64,000 nt of DNA, from positions 12,082,001 to 12,146,000 of the forward strand of contig JAMJFZ010001258.1 of the NCBI GenBank assembly GCA_026225945.1, read 5' to 3'. The notes below the pieces were generated by a model. It had not been told where the DNA came from. It worked only from the letters and a program-made list of their open reading frames with translations, and ran no database searches. How positions within the stretch are numbered: the stretch's first letter is position 1; each line of letters opens with the position of its first letter. Below are positions 12,342 to 24,369 of the stretch, piece by piece. The stretch is from Cricetomys ansorgei (lineage: Eukaryota; Chordata; Mammalia; Rodentia; Nesomyidae). Position numbers and translations under genes: made by a program.

Positions 12342-12667
12342 TGTAGTCACATACTACTATTGGATCAGCAGCTCAGCAAGGAAGACAAGGAGGCATTTTC
12401 ATACATGCAAACCCTGCCAGGCCTCAGCAGAGGGAGCTGACTAGGGCCTAACTGGACAGTGGAGCCCCGAGCTTTCAGTTCAGGTGTTTTTTATTGATTC
12501 AGAACTCCTCACATATGCTACTGACAGCACATGCAGATCATTAGCAATCAAACATCCCCCCCACAGAAATCCAACACCTGAGAACAATACAAAACGCCCT
12601 AGTCAGCCCCTCACTCAACAGTGCATAAAACAATTTCAAACACAACTAAAAATAAACTTCCCCAACA
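12342..12667 (-). mobile_element. Solo LTR (class II-like ERV), antisense, with 6-bp target duplication
   Basis: On the plus strand the element starts TGTAGTCACATACTAC and ends CCCCAACA; sense is TGTTGGGG...GACTACA, 326 bp. It is bounded on both sides by GTAAGC (12336-12341 and 12668-12673), a perfect 6-bp target duplication. Read in sense it carries the polyadenylation signal AATAAAAA. Removing it restores the older LTR text GGCCTGTAAGCCAAATAAG. The same LTR family supplies both ends of the insertion at 32829-34810. A 6-bp duplication and a ~330-bp LTR fit class II ERVs such as IAP or mys relatives; the exact family is not known. No coding remnant is present. Confidence 0.85.
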
Positions 12668-12978
12668 GTAAGCCAAATAAGTTTTTCTTCCCCACCCCCC
12701 ACTGCCCCCAAGTCTCATTCGGTCAATGTTTTCTCAGAGCAACAGAAAGCAAACTCAGATACGCCACACCCGTAACCAGGAAAGAGCAGGGGATGCATGT
12801 GTGCTGCTCAGCTCCTTTCTCCACTCGTACAGTGCAAGACCGAGGCAGGGAATGGTGCTGCCCACCGTGTGTGGTTTTCCCGCCTCTGCTAACATAAGAT
12901 AACCCGCTGGCATGCTCAGAGGCCCATCCTCCGGGTGGTTCGAGATGCTGTCGAGTTGACAAATAACACTAACCATCA
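12668..12978. mobile_element. MaLR-like LTR fragments (sense tail, then an antisense piece)
   Basis: GTAAGCCAAATAAGTTTTTC to AGCAACAGAAAGCAAACTCA (12668-12757) is a sense MaLR-like LTR tail interrupted by the solo LTR. After it, ATGGTGCTGCCCACCGTGTG to TGTCGAGTTGACAAATAACA is an antisense piece of a related LTR ending near ACCATCAC. Confidence 0.5.
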
Positions 12979-12979
12979 C

Positions 12980-14925
12980 GGATGGATGGATGGATATCCA
13001 GCTTATTATTATTGCTGTTGTTGTTGTTATTGGATTATTCAGCTACAGGACTAAACAACTCTCAGCCAATCCCATGAAGACCCTCGATCAGATTACACCA
13101 AACAATCCCAGGAAATCAGAAAGAACTTACAGACAAGGTGCTGCCTAATTAATGTCCATAAAATAGAACCACGCTATTTAGTATGACAGTTGCTAGCCAC
13201 TTGTGACTATCAAGCACTTGGATTGCTCATAGTCTGAACTGGTATTCACTGTAAGTCTTAATATACATCAGATGCTACACACTTCCAGTTCTTGTTGCTA
13301 TGGTACTGGAAAATTATGCAAAATAACGTGCTGGTAACTTAAAGTTCATTTTGTGCTGAAGTGGTGTATTAGTTTGAATAAATTGAGTTAATCAATATAC
13401 ATTATCAAAATCAGTTTCGCCCGGCTCTTTTCCACACTTCCTTATTGTGGGTACCCGGAGATTTAACATCACAGACGTGGCTCACACTATAAATTTATTG
13501 GACAGCTCCGAAATCGAGCAATATTGTTGCCTTACATCTAAAATTATAGAAGAAACCCATCCACTCCTCACATGTGCCTAATTTGAATGCAAACCAACCA
13601 CCTCTTTATATAAATAACGGCATGAAACTAGATGAAAAAGTATGAGGTCATTATGCCGCACAGCCGACAACTTGGAAAATTAGACCTTGTGCAAATTGTT
13701 CCATAAAGCACTTAATAAAATTTTAGGGAAGTGGAAAATTGTGTGTTAAGTTCTGTAATGCAAAATAGATTTGTTTCCAAAAGAACACCAGAAAGAGAGG
13801 AGGGAACATAGAAATAGCCACACAAAAGTGCTGGTTTTGTGCTCGGGCTCCTCTAGTCCGTAGACCGATTGTTCCCCTCAGCTCATGGGATTTCTGCCAT
13901 CCTGGGGTTACTTAGTACAAGCCCTGGACAGTAAGAGTCACGCGATCCAGTCACAGAGCTATCACGCGCAAAGACAGCGACTAGCAAGCGTCTGTCAGGA
14001 ATAGCCAAGGCGGTGCCCTATCCACCTACTCTCACACCCCAACTTCACATGTTCCGGGAAGCCCCTTTTCATGTGCTGCCCCTACTCTGTCCCCACGACT
14101 GTGTACCTTAACAGCCGGGAGAACTGCCCTACCCTGGGCAGACCCTGCCTGAGCCGGGTGCAGAGGCTGGCCCGGAGCAGTCACGGCCTTCTGCAGCATG
14201 CGGAAGACCAAAGCAGGCTGTGCAGAGGTTGGTTTACTTTTTATCTGATGTCCTGTCTGCTCAGCCAAAGCTGGAGTCCAGAGTAGGATTCTGTGCGTAA
14301 CCTGGGGGTCAACACAGGAAGCTCAAAAGAGGTGTTTTCACGAAGTGAGAGTGATGGGTGATGTCTAGATGCTCCGGAGTCATTTCTGACCCAGGAGGAA
14401 TTCACGTTGTGTGAGACCTGGCAGGATGAAAAGGAGTTCACCAGTCAGAGAGCGAGAGCTGTATTAGATATCAAAGAGGGATGGAGACTTCCGCAAATAG
14501 GTGCCATTTGGACACATATCAATTTCACAAACATTCATTGAGAGACCCTTAAATGGCAAAGACATTGTGATAAACAGCTCTGAGGGGTCAGGCTGCTGTG
14601 CTCCGGGAGGCGCCAGCATATATTTTTATTATTTTTTGCTTTTATCTGGCGGACAAATTTATTACACCTTGAGTTCTGTAGCCAGCTGAACACCAGTGTC
14701 ATTAATCTGAGAGCCAGCTCAGCAGTGCTCCTTAGAAGTCTGTGCCCCTCTGGACTATGGGGCCTGCCCTGCCCCTCTGCTCGGGTACTTGCTGGGACCT
14801 GCAGTCCCACTCAACCAGCCTACTGACCTACTGGCTTTGCTGTTCTGTTTCCCCTTCCTCCACCCCACAGAAGGACCGTTCTCAGTTCTCTGGGCAACAC
14901 TCAACTCTCTCACACTACAGGTACA
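12980..14925. other. Unique sequence, no gene seen
   Basis: A short GGAT and GTT/ATT run lies at 12980-13030. Positions 13130-13760 are AT-rich and repeat-free; see findings. Positions 13990-14300 and 14680-14900 are GC-richer, with overlapping non-coding open frames. Confidence 0.45.
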
Positions 14926-14928
14926 CCA

Positions 14929-14930
<2 letters not shown>

Positions 14931-14972
<42 letters not shown>

Positions 14973-15590
14973 ATCTGTGTGTGTCTGTGTGTGTGTGTCT
15001 GAGTGTGTGTGTGAGTGTGTATTTCTGTATGTGTGTGTGTCTGTGTCTATGTGTCTGAGTGTGTATCTCTGTGTGTGTATGTATGTGTGTGCATCTGTGT
15101 GTGTCTGTGTGTGTGTGTCTGTGTGTGTGACTGTGTGTATCTGTGTGTGTGTGTGTCTGAGTGTGTATCTGTGTGTGTGTGTCTGCGTGTATGTGTTTGT
15201 GTGTATCTGTGTGTGTGTGTGTGTATGGCTGTGTGTGTATCTCTGTGTGTGTATGTGTCTGTGTGTGTCTGAGTGTGTATCTGTGTGTCTGTGTGTGTGT
15301 GGCTGTGTGTATTTGTGTGTGGCTGTGTGTGGCTGTGTGTATTTGTGTGTGTCTGTGTGTGGCTGTGTGTGTGTGTCTCTGTGTGTGTGTGTCTGTAGGT
15401 GTGTGTCTGTGTGTGTGTCTAAGTGTGTATCTGTGTGTGTGTGTCTGAGTGTGTATCTGTGTGTATGTGTCTGCATGTATGTGTTTGTGTGTGTGTGTCT
15501 GAATGTCTATGTGTGTGTGTGTCTGCATGTATGTGTTTGTGTGTGTCTGTGTGTATGTGTGCACATGAGTGAGTACACATGTACATATGT
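14931..15590. repeat. GT-rich tandem array (~650 bp)
   Basis: A pure (GT)n run at 14931-14970 passes into a long array of TGTGTGTCTG, TGAGTGTGTATCTG and GGCTGTGTGTATTTG variants. A CTGCATGTATGTGTTTGTG block recurs at about 15470 and 15521, with a variant near 15183, which shows segmental duplication in the array. Open frames of over 200 codons here (Cys/Val on plus, His/Thr on minus) are caused by the repeat. Confidence 0.95.
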
Positions 15591-15862
15591 ACATGTGCCT
15601 GTGAAGATCAAAAGTTGTCAGGTTGTCAGGTGTCTTTCTCTATCACTTTCTACCCTGATTTTTGAGACAGAATAAACCTGGATCTCACCAATTCCAAAAG
15701 ACTAGCTGGCTAGCAAGCCCCAAAGATTCTTCCATCTCCACTGCCCAGTGCTCGAACACAGGTGCATGTCTCCACGAGCAGCTTCTTAACGTGAGTCCTG
15801 GGATGCACACTCAGGTCCCCTGCTGTACAGGAGGCACTTTACTGACTGAGCCATCTGTTCTC
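15560..15862 (-). repeat. RSINE/B3-like SINE, antisense
   Basis: It follows directly on the GT array and reads ACATGTGCCTGTGAAGATCA, CTAGCTGGCTAGCAAGCCC and TTACTGACTGAGCCATCTGT, the antisense of the SINE head. The GT array is therefore the expanded tail of this element. Confidence 0.7.
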
Positions 15863-15864
15863 TT

Positions 15865-18250
15865 GGTTTGTGTTCTGTTCTGTCTCCACTGTGTATACAC
15901 CTTGTCCTCGATGCTGTGTTGCATAAGGACATTTTCATACAAGTATATAACGTACATTGAGTATGGCTTATTCTCTATTGCTGTTCAGCTCCTCTACCAA
16001 GAATATGTCCATGGATTTTATGTTTTTAAATTTTTGTCCAGGATTCTTCCTTTCATAACTGCATCTCTACTACAAGGTAACAGAGAAACCGAAGCCCACA
16101 GCCTCCCTTCTCTCAACACGTCCCCTTCTGAGCTCTTGCCAGAAAAACTTCTATACCCAACTCTCATCCAGACCTAGGTTCTGCAAGGCCATCTGTGGTG
16201 ACCGTATAGCCACACCCTGCCTCAGCTCTGTTCCCTCTGACAATTCCTAACAGAGGTGACCTGCTGGCTTCTTGGACTCTTCTCTTCTCCCCACCCTTCC
16301 CTCAGAGACACTGCCTTCTAAAGCTCCATCGCAAACTCGGGAGCATTTCATGAAAGACCCAGAAAATCCCCAATGAGCTTTACCCTCCTGTCTCCTAAAG
16401 TAACAGGCAGTAGGCTTATCTAAGCAACAGATGTTTGAGAAGGGCGCTACAGAGGAGAGAGCCTCAGCTGCGTTCGTGTGTGCTGCATGTGAAGCGCCAC
16501 CCTCAGAAAGGCACACTGCACTCAGCCATACAGCTCAGGTTTCTGCAATCCCCAGTGTTGCCCATGGGCATGACTGTCACGCTCCATCTTCCTAAACCGA
16601 CAAGGGCCACAAGACAGGGTCCTTCCTTCTTGAGCCTCCTGGCCCAGGCTTCCTGGCCCAGTTTCTACCCCATGACTTCTGCCTCGTGAGAAAAGCTCAA
16701 AAGCAGGGTCAGACCCCGATAGGACTGTAAAAATGAAGAGCCCGCAGACGCAAGATAGGCATTTCCTGGAGACGGAATTTCATCTCCAACAACAGGTGGG
16801 AGGACCGAGGTTAGATCAGCGTTTCGAACGTAAGTTTAGGAATTAATAACTGTGAACGCCAAGCGGGATCGGGTGAGAGCGGAAACACTGCAAAATGCAG
16901 CTTGCTGGATGAGGTTGGATTTCTGACTTCGTCCACCCCGCAGAGCTGCTAAAGACCAAGTGACACAGTCACAGAAGACTGCTTTGCGGGCTGAAAACAC
17001 ATTTATTATTGGTAATTAGCCTGTGGTGTCTTTGCCTGTGGCTAGACCAGGAGTCAGGCTGTGGCAGCGCTGGAGACGGCTGAAATATCTGCTCGTTTCC
17101 TTTTGACCCAGAGTTCCTGGACTTGTTTATAAACTGGGGTTCTAATTAATTTCCACCCTCTCACCTCTTCTCGGATGTACGGAGTACAAGAAACTTCCAG
17201 CTCTATTGTCAACACAGCCGAGTTCCTGATGGCTTTCGATTAGGCCGCCAGGCTTTGCTTTGAGCCCCGATGGCCATCTTCCGCCCGCAGTTTTCTCGTC
17301 GAGCCTCCCCCATGTCACTCTCCCAAGGCGTCACAAAATAACAGTTTCCCCGTAGTCACCTCCCGGAATCACGCTTTCCTTTGCCTCCCTGACTTCCAGG
17401 CAGTCCTCCAAGTCACCAAAGGATGGGAGAGAAACCATGTCTCCTGGGCATGACGGGAGAACTCAACAACAGTTGCTGCACATGCAAGCCCTACCCAGTG
17501 AACATTCTAGAACAGAAGGAGTGCTCGTGAGCCTTTCAGTCCTGGAGGATCTGTGCGTCTCAGTGGCTTGCTGGGGAGACAGAGTCAGTTTTCTTTAAGA
17601 GTGTGACCCTGGTGGGTTCCCCACTCTCCGGTGGACAGCCCCACATGCAGAAGTGTAGGGGACGCGCAAAAGGAACTCAATCGATTGATCATTTTTTTTA
17701 AAATAAAAGGACACAAAGTTGGAGGTGTAGGAAGTTAAGGGCGGATCTAAGAGTAGTTGGGGGGGGGGGGGGGTAAGGGAAGTGCGCAATAAAAACGTTT
17801 TAAAACTCAACGTCATCTTCACCACTATTCCAGCTAATACTTAATGGCTGGATTTGGTAAACCAAAGCATTTAAATCCTGAAACAGAAACAAGTCTACTA
17901 TTATTGGCAAATAATAAAAATCATCACTTTTGGTTAAGAAGGGTAACTACGTATGTTGAAACCCCAGAGAAATGGCTGAGAAGGTATTTATTATGATAGG
18001 TTGGCTACAAATGAGCATTCAGAAGCTGGGCGTGCTGGGTATCCCAGTTAGCTTCAGCTGTCAAGTGGACAGAGTCCACAGTCATCTGAGGAGAGCATTC
18101 ATGATTCGCGTTTCCAGGTTCCCGCTTTGAGTTCCCGCCCTGACTTCCCTCGATGAAGGATGGCGACTGGGAAGTCTAGGCGTAAGCAAATCCTCCCCTC
18201 CCCCCGTGGGTTGCTTTTGGTCAGCGTTTTATCACAGACTCAGAGGAAAC
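15865..18250. other. Unique sequence, no gene seen
   Basis: A 171-codon plus-strand open frame (15662-16177) overlaps the SINE above and is not coding-like. Positions 16830-17160 are repeat-free with TTATTATTGGTAATTAGCC; see findings. A G15-16 run lies at about 17759-17773. Confidence 0.45.
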
Positions 18251-18254
18251 CAGA

Positions 18255-18490
18255 ACACACACACAGGCCTGTACTCCTAGCCGTGGGAAGGCAGAAGCAC
18301 AAGGATTGCTATGTTTGAAGCCAGCCTCCTCTGAGTTCCAGGCTAGGGCTACATAGTAAGACCCTGTCCTGAAGAAATGGCTCCATGTTGTGAATGCTTC
18401 CTCTTCCAGAGGACCTGAGCTTGGCACACATGATGGTGACTCACAACCACCTGTAACTACAGCTGGAGGGGATCTAGCACTTTCTTCTGC
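18255..18490 (+). repeat. Diverged B1-like and B2-like SINE pair
   Basis: A B1-like part (CCTGTACTCCTAGCCGTGGG, AGTAAGACCCTGTCC) is followed by a B2-like part (CTCTTCCAGAGGACCTGAGC, GTGACTCACAACCACCTGTA). The tail merges into the minisatellite. Confidence 0.6.
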
Positions 18491-18499
18491 CTTCCATAG

Positions 18500-19070
18500 A
18501 CATCCACACTGTCATGCACATGCTAACCCATGAACAGGCATCCACATTGACATGCACACCCAAACCCTGCACAGGCATACACACTGACATGTACACCCAA
18601 ATCCTGCACAGGCACACACACTGACATGCAAACCCATGCACAGGCATACACACTGACATGCACACCCAAACCCTGCACAGGCATACACACCGACAGGCAC
18701 ACCCAAACCCTGCACAGACATACACACTGACATGTACACCCAAACCCTGCACAGGCATACACACTGACATGTACACCCATGCACAGGCATACACACCGAC
18801 ATGCCCACCCAAACCCTGCACAGGCATACACACTGACATGTACACCCAAACCCTGCACAGGCATACACACTGGCATGCACACCCAAACCCTGCACAGGCA
18901 TACACACCGACATGCACACCCAAACCCTACACAGGCATACACACCGACATGCACACCCAAACCCTGCACAGGCATACACACAGGCATGCACACCCAAACC
19001 CTGCACAGGCATACACAATGACATGCAAACCCATGCACAGGCATACACACTGACACACAAACACATACAG
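18500..19070. repeat. 37-bp minisatellite, about 15 units
   Basis: The unit contains GCACAGGCATACACAC, then (T/C)GACATG, then CACACCCAAACCCT. Most units are 37 bp; about three are shorter, with CCCATGCACAGG in place of CCCAAACCCTGCACAGG. No unit contains a stop in most frames, so open frames over 170 codons (Cys/Val/Gly on minus) cross the array; they are not genes. The array abuts a B2-like tail and may have grown from it. Confidence 0.95.
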
Positions 19071-19074
19071 ATAA

Positions 19075-22000
19075 ATAAGCACAGTTTCATAAAGACTTTG
19101 TCCTCCATAAACAGAAAAGACATGCAGGAGCCAACAGTTTTCCAACATGACCATAGTAACCCACTGGAATATCTGAGGGAAATATTTGTTCCCCATAACT
19201 GCCTATTTCTTTCCAGTGGCGCCATTAGGAAATGTGAAATATGACGAAAAGAGTCTCTGGGTTTTCTCATTTATCTGTAACTAAGAAAGGGTGGGGCAGC
19301 TGGAGCGATGGCTCGGTGGTTATCACTGTGATGATAGTTCACACAATAGCGATGATGCAACGGACCCATCGTAGGAGCGGGCAGGCACACACAAAGGTTT
19401 TCAGACTTGTAACTGTGACCGTAAGAGTCGTGGCTATTGTCACGATGGGGTCCACGGTGGTCTCCCAGGTCAAGGTGGTGTAGCCGAGCACAAGATAGCC
19501 AACAAGGACACATCCCCACACATCAGCTGTGCCCGCCCTCTCAGCGCTGTGACTTCCTTCCTCGGCCTGGAAGAACCCTTTGCCTTTGCTCCCAACTGCA
19601 TCTCCTTCCGGTATGCTTTTCCTTCCTGCCTCTGTGCTTCCGTATTGCCTTCCCAGGCCAGTCTGACCACCGCCACGCTCCTTGGCTCCTACAGCCCAAC
19701 GTGCCTGGCTTTGCCCTGGGTGCATGAAATTACCTGTCCTGCTTTAAGTTTATAACCTCCATATAAACTGGGCGCTGTACCCCTCTCGATAGAGAATCGT
19801 TCTAGCACAGGTAAGACCCCAAGTCAGTTCTGATAAAATCAGGACTCGGAACTAAATCTGAGCTCCCGCTCTGGCACCCTCTGCATCGCACATTTTAAAG
19901 AAATGGCCGGGGGAAACACCATAGCACCCAAAGTCCAAAAACATCTTCTTCATCCTTAAGGGGTCCAGTCCTTCACCTTCCCTACTCTTAGACTTCTTGT
20001 CCAGATGGCTGATGTATACAGCAAACACTTAATTTTTGCTGTCCCAGCAATAACTCTGACCCACATCTGGGTACCGTTGGTATCCGGGATAATGTTGGCA
20101 GATGTAATCACCATTGTTCACTAACTGGAACCCTAAAGTAACGATCCAGATTTTCACGCACTGCTCGTACACACCAATCTCATTTCTTCCCAGACATACC
20201 TCAGGAATCTTCTCAAGTAGGCTATAAATTTCTTACGGACAAGGACTGTGCCTCATATTCCTTTGTGTCTCACAAACCTCTGGAATGAGACAGACACCCC
20301 AAAATGCCTTCTGAGTCATAATTAGTCTTCTAAGCAGACTCTCCTACTTGAGCAGATCTCTGGAGACGTGCAGGACAAAAAGCCATGAGGTTAAAATCCC
20401 CCGTCTCATGACAGACGGAACACCAAGTCCCGCTCCCGATTGTCAGAGGCCGAAAGCAAACTAGGTTTGATGGCCTCAGTATAATGCTTAATATGCTACA
20501 TATTTGGCATCTGTTCCCGAACAGACTGTGTGTCAGGAACTCAGAAAATGGTCTCCCGGGCATATAGGCAGTTCCAAGTCTGTCTACTCCACTAAATACA
20601 CCCAGGGTAGGGAATGCACATCTTTAAATGCATGAAACATGAGCCAGACCTGACACCCATCTATCAGGGCGGCTATAGGGATAATAAAACCAGAACTGCC
20701 ATTATAAGGAGGGAGAACTTGATGACCCACTGGAGATTTCTTCCAATCTAAACGATTCTATAAATTCCCCTAAAATCATAAAAAAAAGCAGATTAAGGAT
20801 TCATGTAGGTATCTGCACTATAAATACAAATTAATTTCTGCTCCAGCTGCAATTTTCTCATCCTTGTGAGAAGAACCTCCATCCCTGAGATATTTTTGGG
20901 TGAAATACCAACCGACCAAGGAGCTGAAGACAGTTAGGACTCCCCCAGGTCCTTGTAGGCAAGTATTTTCTTCTAATTTCACAAATAAATCTGTATCTTG
21001 AAATAAACTGAATTGAGTCTTGCTGCTGTCCAAAAACATTTATCACAGAAAATCTGTTTTGTTTGGGGAATAAGATATAATTGTACACAAATTCAATAAG
21101 CAGCTAAACACTCCACTGAGGAACTCATTCCTGAAAATGTCTGGACTCTGGGTAATCTATTTATCCCCTTTTTCAGTTACTGGTTATATTATTGCTATTT
21201 GTTTTTACTGAAATTTCCTGTTTGAACACTGGTTTTGCAAAAACCTTGAATAGTTTCTGAAGCCAGAAATGTATTACTCTGTCTCTCACCTGGGTTTAAG
21301 CAACTCCATTCAAAATTATCCTTGCAGAAGTAAATAATAAATTTGGATTTTTAGCATCCTCAGATCTACTATAGCTCAGTAACTAGAAATAAAAAAGGAA
21401 AACAGTAACTGGAAACATTCTTTCAAGATTAATTTATCAGCTATTGCAGTTTTAGCTCACATGTTTTCTCTGATCCAATATGGAGTCAGAGACCAAAATA
21501 GAAATGAACAAATGGGCTGTAGATCACATATCCAAATGCGTGTGGGGGAAGCGTGTTCGGTTATGACATCACAGCTGTTTCTCCTATAAAAAGAACTGTG
21601 TCCTGTGGCAAACTATAATTTCCCAAATAAAGAGAATAGAAGATGAAAGGAAAGAAAAACATGTCAGCAATAGAACCCAGCAATATCGACCAGATGCCAG
21701 GCATATGAAAATACCATATTCGACAAAAGATTTTAAAAAAATAATAAAATAAAACTTGTACCACTAGTGTTTAAATTTGAAATGCTTAAATACGAAGTGT
21801 TTCTACTGAAAGTCACCAAAGAACGAGACAGTGGCGCGGTATTGCTATAAGAGCCGCTTACATCTGTACCCCCGTGTTTACACTGGGCTTTGCCATGTGA
21901 CTCCTGCTGTCCAATGGGACAACAGCAAACATGACACAGATGGAAACTCAAAAGTCACCTGGACATTGAGGTTTGAGCCTACTTATTGTTTTTGGAAACC

Positions 22001-23190
22001 CCGAGGTTGTGAGCATGAAAATCAGACCCCACCAACCTGGTGGGGACTCAAAGCTCACGGCCATCCACATCAACCCAGCCAACTGCCAGTGCCAACGCCT
22101 GGACGTGTTTAGGGGTGCATAAAGACGACCCAGCTCCTGCCCCGTTCTCCAGCAGACTGCAAAAATATGAATGAGGACAGGATAAGCCAGGTGAGCTCTG
22201 CCCGAACCACCAGCTGACGGGATCCCATTTTGTAAAATGATGGCTGCTCTTAACCAACAGGCTGTGGAACGGTCTGCCACACAGCATAAGCTAACTGCTA
22301 TGAGGTCATCACAGAATACCACCTCATGAGGACAATATGAGCGGGCTACCCCTCCCCGGAGCGGAAGCGAGAGACTCCTGATTAATGGATGGGTCTCGGC
22401 AGCTATTCCAGAAAGTGAGACCACAAATGGAATGCTGAGCTACACGCCGGGCTCTTTTTAAACGGCCATGATAGCAGCCCTTCCGGACTCTAGCTCTAAA
22501 GCCCTGTGCCGCGGGTTACAACCACCAACATGTGTTGAGCACAAACATATCGCTCTGTGCCTGGCACACACAAAACTCTCGTGTGAAGCAAGTACTGTCA
22601 ACCCCTCTTTACCCTCTGCGAACTGAGGCACCAGTAGTTAGATACACGAGCAATTGGCACATGACCTTGTGAGGGAGCCAGGACTCACAGGCTTGATCTG
22701 CTCAGCAGATCTCTCCCTCACCTCTGCTTTTCTACCATCCATTGGCCAGGGAAGCCATCTGGCTCAGAAAGCCTACTCCCTCTGTCCCTCTTGAACGTCC
22801 AATGGCCAAGAAAAGCACACTCGGGAAAACTCAAGAAACAAGAGTGGATGGAAGCGAGATAACTTCAGCACGTAGCCAGGGAATGTTTACTACACAATGC
22901 CCAACCTACTACCAGCAATACATATGTGGTCAACCCACCAGCAACTTCTCCTGTCCCGCTCACTGGAGAGTGAGGGTGAAAGGGGGAGTCATTCCTTTCT
23001 TCCTGTGGATATGGGAGATGATCCTGTGTAGAGAGCAGAGGATCCAAGCTATTGCTCATTTAGTTTATGTATTGATATGTATTGATTAGGCATTGATATG
23101 TATTATATATTGATAACCCTTTATCAAGCAAACTTCTAAACTCAGACCCACTGTTCCCGGGATTTCTGATGGTTTAAAATAACTCCAATT
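19075..23190. other. Unique sequence, no gene seen
   Basis: A B2 head fragment (GCTGGAGCGATGGCTCGG) lies at about 19297. Positions 20800-21800 are AT-rich and unique. A MIR-like fragment lies at about 22560-22700. No open frame has splice context or family resemblance. Confidence 0.45.
22560..22700 (+). repeat. MIR-like fragment
   Basis: CCCTCTGCGAACTGAGGCAC, then GACCTTGTGAGGGAGCCAGG and ACTCACAGGCTT, follow the MIR order. It is old and diverged. Confidence 0.45.
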
Positions 23191-23194
23191 CTTA

Positions 23195-23347
23195 GCCAAG
23201 CGGTGTTGGTAGGTGGCCCATGCCTTTAATCCCAGAACTCAGGACGCAGACGCAGGTGGATCTCTGTGAGTTCAAGACCAGCCTGGTCTACAGAATGAGT
23301 CCCAGGACAGCCAGAATTACAACAGAGAAACCCTGTCTCGAAAAAAG
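23195..23347 (+). repeat. B1 SINE
   Basis: It contains CATGCCTTTAATCCCAGAAC, GTTCAAGACCAGCCTGGTCT and AACCCTGTCTCGAAAAAA. It is full length. Confidence 0.9.
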
Positions 23348-24097
23348 TTAACTCTAACTCTTAAATTGAGATGAAAATGTGGGTAAGGGCAGGAATTCAG
23401 TGAGCATGACCCTCCCACCCCCTTTGATGAAAGTATTTTGTTTCAAAATACAAGATGAACAAGACCCTTGCCAACCAAACCAGAGACAGAGACAACCAGT
23501 CATGGGCGTGTCTGTCCCCATGGATTATGAGGGTTTAAAGTCCTTACGGTTTAGGGCATAAACTGGCTTTTAACTTCTTCTTTCTGCCTAATTGAGCTTA
23601 GCAGAGCCAATCTCTTCTTAGGGAACACTAACACCGCAGGGAATTGTTCCTGGCCCGTTTATGGAGAGGCAGTGAGAAGGAATATGAGAGGCATTTGATA
23701 ATTGAGCATGTGAAAATTCACCTAGGCAAGTGGGAAGAGACATGGGAGGAAAAACTAGTTACCTCCAACGACGCTGAACAGGATTGTAAGAACATCTCCA
23801 AGCATCTGCGTATCAAACGCCCGATCTCAACAGCCTGAGAGTTCATGGCAACCGGCAATGCCTCCCTTCTCTCAGGGCTGCCGGCCCTGGAGGAACCGGC
23901 TTCTGAGACAGACAAGTCTCTCTGGGCCAGCATCCCCTGATCTGCTGAACAGAGCTGCTGTGAGGACCAGGAGATGGGAGAGTGGCTCCAAGGTTGTAAA
24001 TTTCTCCGACCTGTGAAATTCCCCTCAAGTCTCGGGAGCACCAGCAGACGTGCCAGTTAAGCTTTAGGATTACACAGAGAGACAGAGACAGGGACAG

Positions 24098-24265
24098 ATA
24101 GGGATGCAGAGACACAGAGAAAGGGTGCCTGACAGCCAGAGTTTGATCCTTGGCACCTACATAAAGGTGGAAGGTGGGAACTGACTCCACAAAGTTGACC
24201 TCTGACCTCCACACAAGTACAATGTGGCCCATTGGGTCCCCGCTTCCCCCATGCATACACACAGG

Positions 24266-24319
<54 letters not shown>

Positions 24320-24345
24320 GCAGACACAATAATAATAATTTTTAA
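24098..24345 (+). repeat. B3-type SINE with (CA)n tail
   Basis: It contains TTTGATCCTTGGCACCTACA, AAGTTGACCTCTGACCTCCA and a (CA)25-type tail at 24270-24319, then AATAATAATAATTTTT. Confidence 0.75.
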
Positions 24346-24369
24346 AAACAAAAAATGACGGACAACATT

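Noticed and set aside
14755..15675. Long open frames (up to 279 codons) of His/Thr or Cys/Val across the GT array
   Set aside because: They are translations of a simple repeat that has no stops in several frames on both strands. There is no splice or start context and no family.
15662..16177. 171-codon plus-strand open frame
   Set aside because: It starts inside an antisense SINE and has no family resemblance.
18474..19270. Cys-rich open frames up to 252 codons on the minus strand
   Set aside because: They are produced by the 37-bp minisatellite; other frames and the other strand are open too.
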